Shown here piece after piece: positions 14,716-16,936 of a DNA stretch of 16,936 bases. The notes under the pieces were generated by a model that saw only the letters and a program-made list of their open reading frames with translations, was not told the origin of the DNA and did not search any database. The DNA lies in the NCBI GenBank assembly GCA_903834645.1, contig CAILKA010000323.1, positions 1 to 16,936 on the forward strand. The letters run 5' to 3'. A program made the position numbers and the translations under genes. The DNA comes from an uncultured beta proteobacterium. GTDB taxonomy: Bacteria; Pseudomonadota; Gammaproteobacteria; Burkholderiales; Burkholderiaceae_C. Each line of letters starts with the position of its first letter. The first letter of the stretch is position 1.

Positions 14716-16437
14716 ATGTTTCGCAGCAAGTACCTCGACTACCGTGAGCTCATGGCCCAGTTGACGGCCTGGGCCGAGCAGCACCCTGGAATCGCCCACC
14801 TGTCCACGCTGGGCACCAGCGCGGAGGGCCGCCCGATCCCGATGCTCACCATCGGCCGCCATCCGGAGCAGCAGCGTGCGGCGGTGTGGGTGGACGGGAA
14901 CATCCATGCCTCCGAGGTGTGCGGCTCGAGCGTCGCGCTGGCGATCGCGGAGGATCTGCTGGCTCTGCACGGCGGCCGCAACGAGGCAGGCGGCAAGCCG
15001 CTGCCGGCCCACCTGGCTGAAGCCTTGCGCGCCACGCTCTTCTACATCGTGCCGCGGATCTCGCCCGACGGCGCCGAGACGGTGCTCCAGACCGGCCGCC
15101 ACGTGCGCTCCAGCCCGGTGAACGACCGTGCCGCCAAGGGGCACGCCTACTGGCAGGGTGCCGACGTGGACGGAGACGGTCGGGCCCTGACGATGCGGCA
15201 GCAGGATCCGCAGGGCGAGCTCGTCGAGCTGCGCGGCGACGACGGTCAGCCGCTGCACCCGCCGGTGATGGTCGCGCGCCAGCCCGAGGACGAGGGCCCG
15301 TTCTACAAGCTCTACCCAGAGGGGCACATCGTCAACTTCGACGGGCGCACGATCCCGTCGCCCCGGTACCTGAGCGACAACCTCTACGACTTCAACCGCA
15401 ACTTCCCGCTCGACTGGAAGCCCGAGCCCGTGCAGGCCGGTGCCGGCCACTTCCCGGGCAGCGCCCCCGAGACCCGCGCGGTGCTCGAGTTCGCCATCGC
15501 GCACCCGAACATCATGGTGTGGCTCAACCTCCACACCTTTGGAGGCGTGCTGATCCGCCCGCTGGGCGACAAGCCCGATTCCAAGATGAACCCTGGCGAC
15601 CTCGCCATCTACGAGCAGGTCGAGGCGTGGATGACGGAGCACACGGGCTACCCCACCGTGAGCGGCTTCCACGAGTTCCTCTACGAGCCCGACAAGCCGA
15701 TCCACGGCGACCTGTCGGAGTACGCCTACGCCCAGCGGGGCGCGCTGTCTTACGTCATCGAGCTCTGGGACATCTTCCGGCAGCTCGGGATCGAGCGCAA
15801 GAAGCCCTTCATCGATCACTACGGCAAGTTCAGGCGACAGGACGTACGTGCCCTGGCCGCCTTCGACCGCAGCCACAACGCGGGCCGGATCTTCGGCCCC
15901 TGGCGCAAGGCGCAGCACCCGCAGCTGGGCGAGGTGGAGGTGGGCGGCTACGACCCGCGCGTGGGCATCAGCAACCCGCCGCTGGAGCAGCTCGACGCGA
16001 CCTGCCACGCGCAGTCGGCCGCCTTCCTGCGCGTGGCGGCGCTGGTTCCGCGGGTGGAACTGCAGCTGGTGGGCCAGACGCGCGAGGAGCCGGGCGGCCC
16101 GACGCGCATCGAGCTGCGCGTCGTCAACCACGGGTACCTGGCCAGCTACGGCATCCCGTCGGCCAAGGCGCTGCCGCACGCAGAGCCGATGCGCATGACC
16201 GTCCAGGCCGAGGAGGGCGCCAGGCTGCTGGCGCCTTCGGAGGCCGTGATCGAGATCGGCCACCTCGAGGGCTGGGGCTCGGGCCTGTACGGGGGCTCGA
16301 GCGTGTTCTCGCCCTGCACGCGCGGCAACGCCCACGAGCGCTTCGTCACGCTGCTGGTGCAGGGCTCGGGCCGGTTGAAGGTGCAGGTGCGCAGCTGCCG
16401 GACCGGGAACCTGTCGCTCGAGGTTCCGGTGGCCTGA
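14716..16437 (+). CDS. M14-family zinc carboxypeptidase, no signal peptide
   Basis: A 573-aa metallopeptidase-like protein. The zinc ligands are visible: His 64 and Glu 67 in GNIHASEVCGS, and His 273 in WLNLHTFGG; the catalytic glutamate is Glu 349 in YVIELWD. PRISPDGAE and LYDFNRNFP are typical substrate-site regions. The C-terminal 200 residues look like a beta-rich accessory domain. I start at ATG 14716, since CAGGA (14705-14709) gives a six-base spacing; the ATG at 14710 would touch the ribosome site. No signal peptide is seen, so it is probably cytoplasmic, unlike many M14 enzymes. Its TGA directly abuts the tRNA-Asn fragment, so the gene lies just outside the inserted element and is intact. 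The peptide or amide substrate is unknown. Confidence 0.85.
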   Translation: MFRSKYLDYRELMAQLTAWAEQHPGIAHLSTLGTSAEGRPIPMLTIGRHPEQQRAAVWVDGNIHASEVCGSSVALAIAEDLLALHGGRNEAGGKPLPAHLAEALRATLFYIVPRISPDGAETVLQTGRHVRSSPVNDRAAKGHAYWQGADVDGDGRALTMRQQDPQGELVELRGDDGQPLHPPVMVARQPEDEGPFYKLYPEGHIVNFDGRTIPSPRYLSDNLYDFNRNFPLDWKPEPVQAGAGHFPGSAPETRAVLEFAIAHPNIMVWLNLHTFGGVLIRPLGDKPDSKMNPGDLAIYEQVEAWMTEHTGYPTVSGFHEFLYEPDKPIHGDLSEYAYAQRGALSYVIELWDIFRQLGIERKKPFIDHYGKFRRQDVRALAAFDRSHNAGRIFGPWRKAQHPQLGEVEVGGYDPRVGISNPPLEQLDATCHAQSAAFLRVAALVPRVELQLVGQTREEPGGPTRIELRVVNHGYLASYGIPSAKALPHAEPMRMTVQAEEGARLLAPSEAVIEIGHLEGWGSGLYGGSSVFSPCTRGNAHERFVTLLVQGSGRLKVQVRSCRTGNLSLEVPVA

Positions 16438-16481
16438 GGCTCCCCGACCTGGGCTCGAACCAGGGGCCTACGGATTGACAG
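16438..16481 (-). other. 3' fragment of a tRNA-Asn gene: probable integration (att) site
   Basis: On the minus strand this reads as the last part of a tRNA: anticodon loop CTGTCAA (16481-16475), stem TCCGT, variable AGGCC, T-arm CCTGG-TTCGAGC-CCAGG (16464-16448), acceptor TCGGGGA (16447-16441), discriminator G and CC. It matches the tRNA-Asn 3' half (loop normally CTGTTAA). Upstream of the loop the 5' strand of the anticodon stem (ACGGA expected, GTCCG found), D-arm and 5' acceptor (TCCCCGA) are missing, so this is not a functional tRNA. Loss of the 5' half with the 3' half kept is the scar left when an integrase inserts an element into a tRNA gene. The element should lie at 16482 and beyond. 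Confidence 0.75.
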
Positions 16482-16717
16482 CGGACTTCCCGGGGGCCTG
16501 ACCCGGAGGGTGTCGTCACCAGAACCCTAGTTATATCAACAACTTAGGTGAACGATGGCGAACCGCAGCGAACGCCAAAACACCCCCGACGAACCCTCAT
16601 GCGCACTCATTTGCGCAATCAAGTTCCCTTGCGGACTCGGTCGTCTCGATGCCGTGTAGGCCCATCTTTTAGTCCGTTGAGGGCCCGCCGGAGGAAGTTG
16701 TCTCAGGCAGCGGGCGG

Positions 16718-16734
16718 TATCTGAAATGCAGCTA
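16718..16734. promoter_or_regulatory. HipB-type operator O1
   Basis: TATCTG-AAATG-CAGCTA, one mismatch from a perfect TATCTG-N5-CAGATA site. It is the first of three sites spaced exactly 26 bp start to start and lies just upstream of the -35 element. Confidence 0.6.
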
Positions 16735-16735
16735 C

Positions 16736-16764
16736 TTGCGGTGTATCTGTTTTACAGATACATT
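16736..16764 (+). promoter_or_regulatory. Predicted promoter of the hipB-like gene
   Basis: TTGCGG (16736-16741) and TACATT (16759-16764) are separated by 17 bp, each about four of six matches to sigma-70 consensus. Operator O2 fills the spacer and reaches the -10, and O3 would cover the start of transcription near 16771, giving a leader of about 20 bases. This layout implies autorepression. Confidence 0.5.
16744..16760. promoter_or_regulatory. HipB-type operator O2
   Basis: TATCTG-TTTTA-CAGATA, perfect symmetric arms that extend to nine bases each side (TGTATCTGT / ACAGATACA around TTT, 16742-16762). It resembles the E. coli HipB operator plan (TATCC-N8-GGATA) with a different core and spacing. 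It overlaps the promoter spacer. Confidence 0.7.
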
Positions 16765-16769
16765 GTATT

Positions 16770-16786
16770 TATCTGAAAGACAGATG
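16770..16786. promoter_or_regulatory. HipB-type operator O3
   Basis: TATCTG-AAAGA-CAGATG, one mismatch from the perfect site, 26 bp after O2 and ending five bases before the ATG of the regulator. Binding here would block the transcript start. Confidence 0.6.
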
Positions 16787-16790
16787 CTCC

Positions 16791-16936
16791 ATGGCCTCCT
16801 CAAGCTCCATCCCAACCTTTGCCGCACAGCCCCTGCTGACTGCTACGCAGCTCGGTCAGCTGCTGCGCGCCGCGCGCAAGCAGCGGGGCCTGACGCAGGT
16901 TGAGGTCGGTGCGCGGCTGGGTTTGAGCCAGAACCG
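16791..16936 (+). CDS. hipB: HipB-like XRE-family antitoxin/regulator (partial, cut by window end)
   Basis: The 48 visible codons begin MASSSSIPTFAAQP, then TATQLGQLLRAARKQR and GLTQVEVGARLGLSQNR. The second part is a helix-turn-helix of the XRE type with the 'LT.TQLG..LR.AR...GLTQ.E.A..LG.SQ' look of HipB proteins that repress their own hipBA operon and neutralise the HipA kinase toxin. The ATG at 16791 follows three operator-like sites; there is no clear Shine-Dalgarno (AAAGA at 16776-16780 is a weak candidate) and the leader would be short. The C-terminal part and the expected hipA lie beyond the window. A lone XRE regulator without a toxin is the alternative. Confidence 0.7.
   Translation, partial: MASSSSIPTFAAQPLLTATQLGQLLRAARKQRGLTQVEVGARLGLSQN

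Larger units (their letters stand above)
16482..16790. other. Island-edge intergenic region, no gene recognised
   Basis: These 309 bp between the tRNA fragment and the HipB-like start are less GC-rich than the core and hold AT-rich patches (GTTATATCAACAACTTAGG at 16531-16549 and 16740-16780). I see no integrase end or other open frame with coding character on either strand. Short repeated GAACG/GCGAAC words at 16550-16575 and TGCGCA/TGCGGA words at 16599-16640 could be integrase arm sites, but they are not long enough to call. The last 75 bp hold the operator array. Confidence 0.5.

Noticed and set aside
14704..16335. Long minus-strand frame opposite the M14 gene
   Set aside because: Shadow frame in GC-rich DNA; the plus strand has the complete set of zinc ligands.
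15519..16478. Plus-strand frame ending in DLGSNQGPTD
   Set aside because: This ending is the well-known false protein produced by reading across a tRNA; it supports the tRNA fragment, not a gene.
16438..16482. Functional tRNA, or tRNA-Asp because the anticodon reads GTC
   Set aside because: The 5' half and the pairing strand of the anticodon stem are missing, and the body (acceptor and T-arm) is that of tRNA-Asn, not tRNA-Asp.
16600..16680. Short repeated words (TGCGCA, TGCGGA, GAACG) as a CRISPR or integrase arm array
   Set aside because: Repeats are 5-7 bases with irregular spacing; not enough for an array, at most possible arm sites.

Overview
The window is GC-rich (mostly G/C at third codon positions) and densely packed. 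It reads as chromosome of a betaproteobacterium, most likely order Burkholderiales. The evidence is an orphan Bug-type (TctC) receptor, a Tat-exported TRAP receptor of the TakP/FcbT1 type, frequent GTG starts and the body of a tRNA-Asn remnant. Genus cannot be told from the sequence alone.

Layout. (1) 1-701: the first six codons of a minus-strand gene leaving the window, preceded by a small minus-strand ORF that has a good Shine-Dalgarno sequence but only an ATA at the start position, then about 400 bp without a gene. (2) 702-4480, plus strand: a FadD-type acyl-CoA ligase overlapping by one base a bile-acid:sodium-symporter family (BASS) carrier, then a Bug-type periplasmic receptor. (3) 4499-8211, minus strand: GtrB-like GT2, ArnT/PMT-like GT-C, GtrA-like flippase and a VC0807-family membrane protein. 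The first three form the set expected of a three-component periplasmic glycosylation system. (4) 8322-9230, plus: an LCMT-like methyltransferase, whose 3' end overlaps (5) 9223-11301, minus: a membrane-fused spermidine-synthase-like protein. (6) 11482-14428, minus: a tightly packed TRAP operon dctP-dctQ-dctM. (7) 14716-16437, plus: an M14 zinc carboxypeptidase, divergent from the TRAP operon.

(8) The right end is different. The M14 stop codon abuts a 44-bp 3' fragment of a tRNA-Asn gene (minus strand) that breaks off in the anticodon loop. This is the classic scar of site-specific integration into a tRNA. On the element side of the scar, composition is less GC-rich and there is the start of a HipB-like XRE regulator. 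Three operator-like sites (TATCTG-N5-CAGATA) precede it at an exact 26-bp repeat and cover a recognisable promoter. I read this as the border of an integrated island that begins with an autoregulated hipBA-type module; the toxin and integrase would lie outside the window.

Taken together, regions 2 and 6 suggest uptake and CoA activation of organic acids, and regions 3-5 envelope work. The island border with the phased hipB operators is the most distinctive part.
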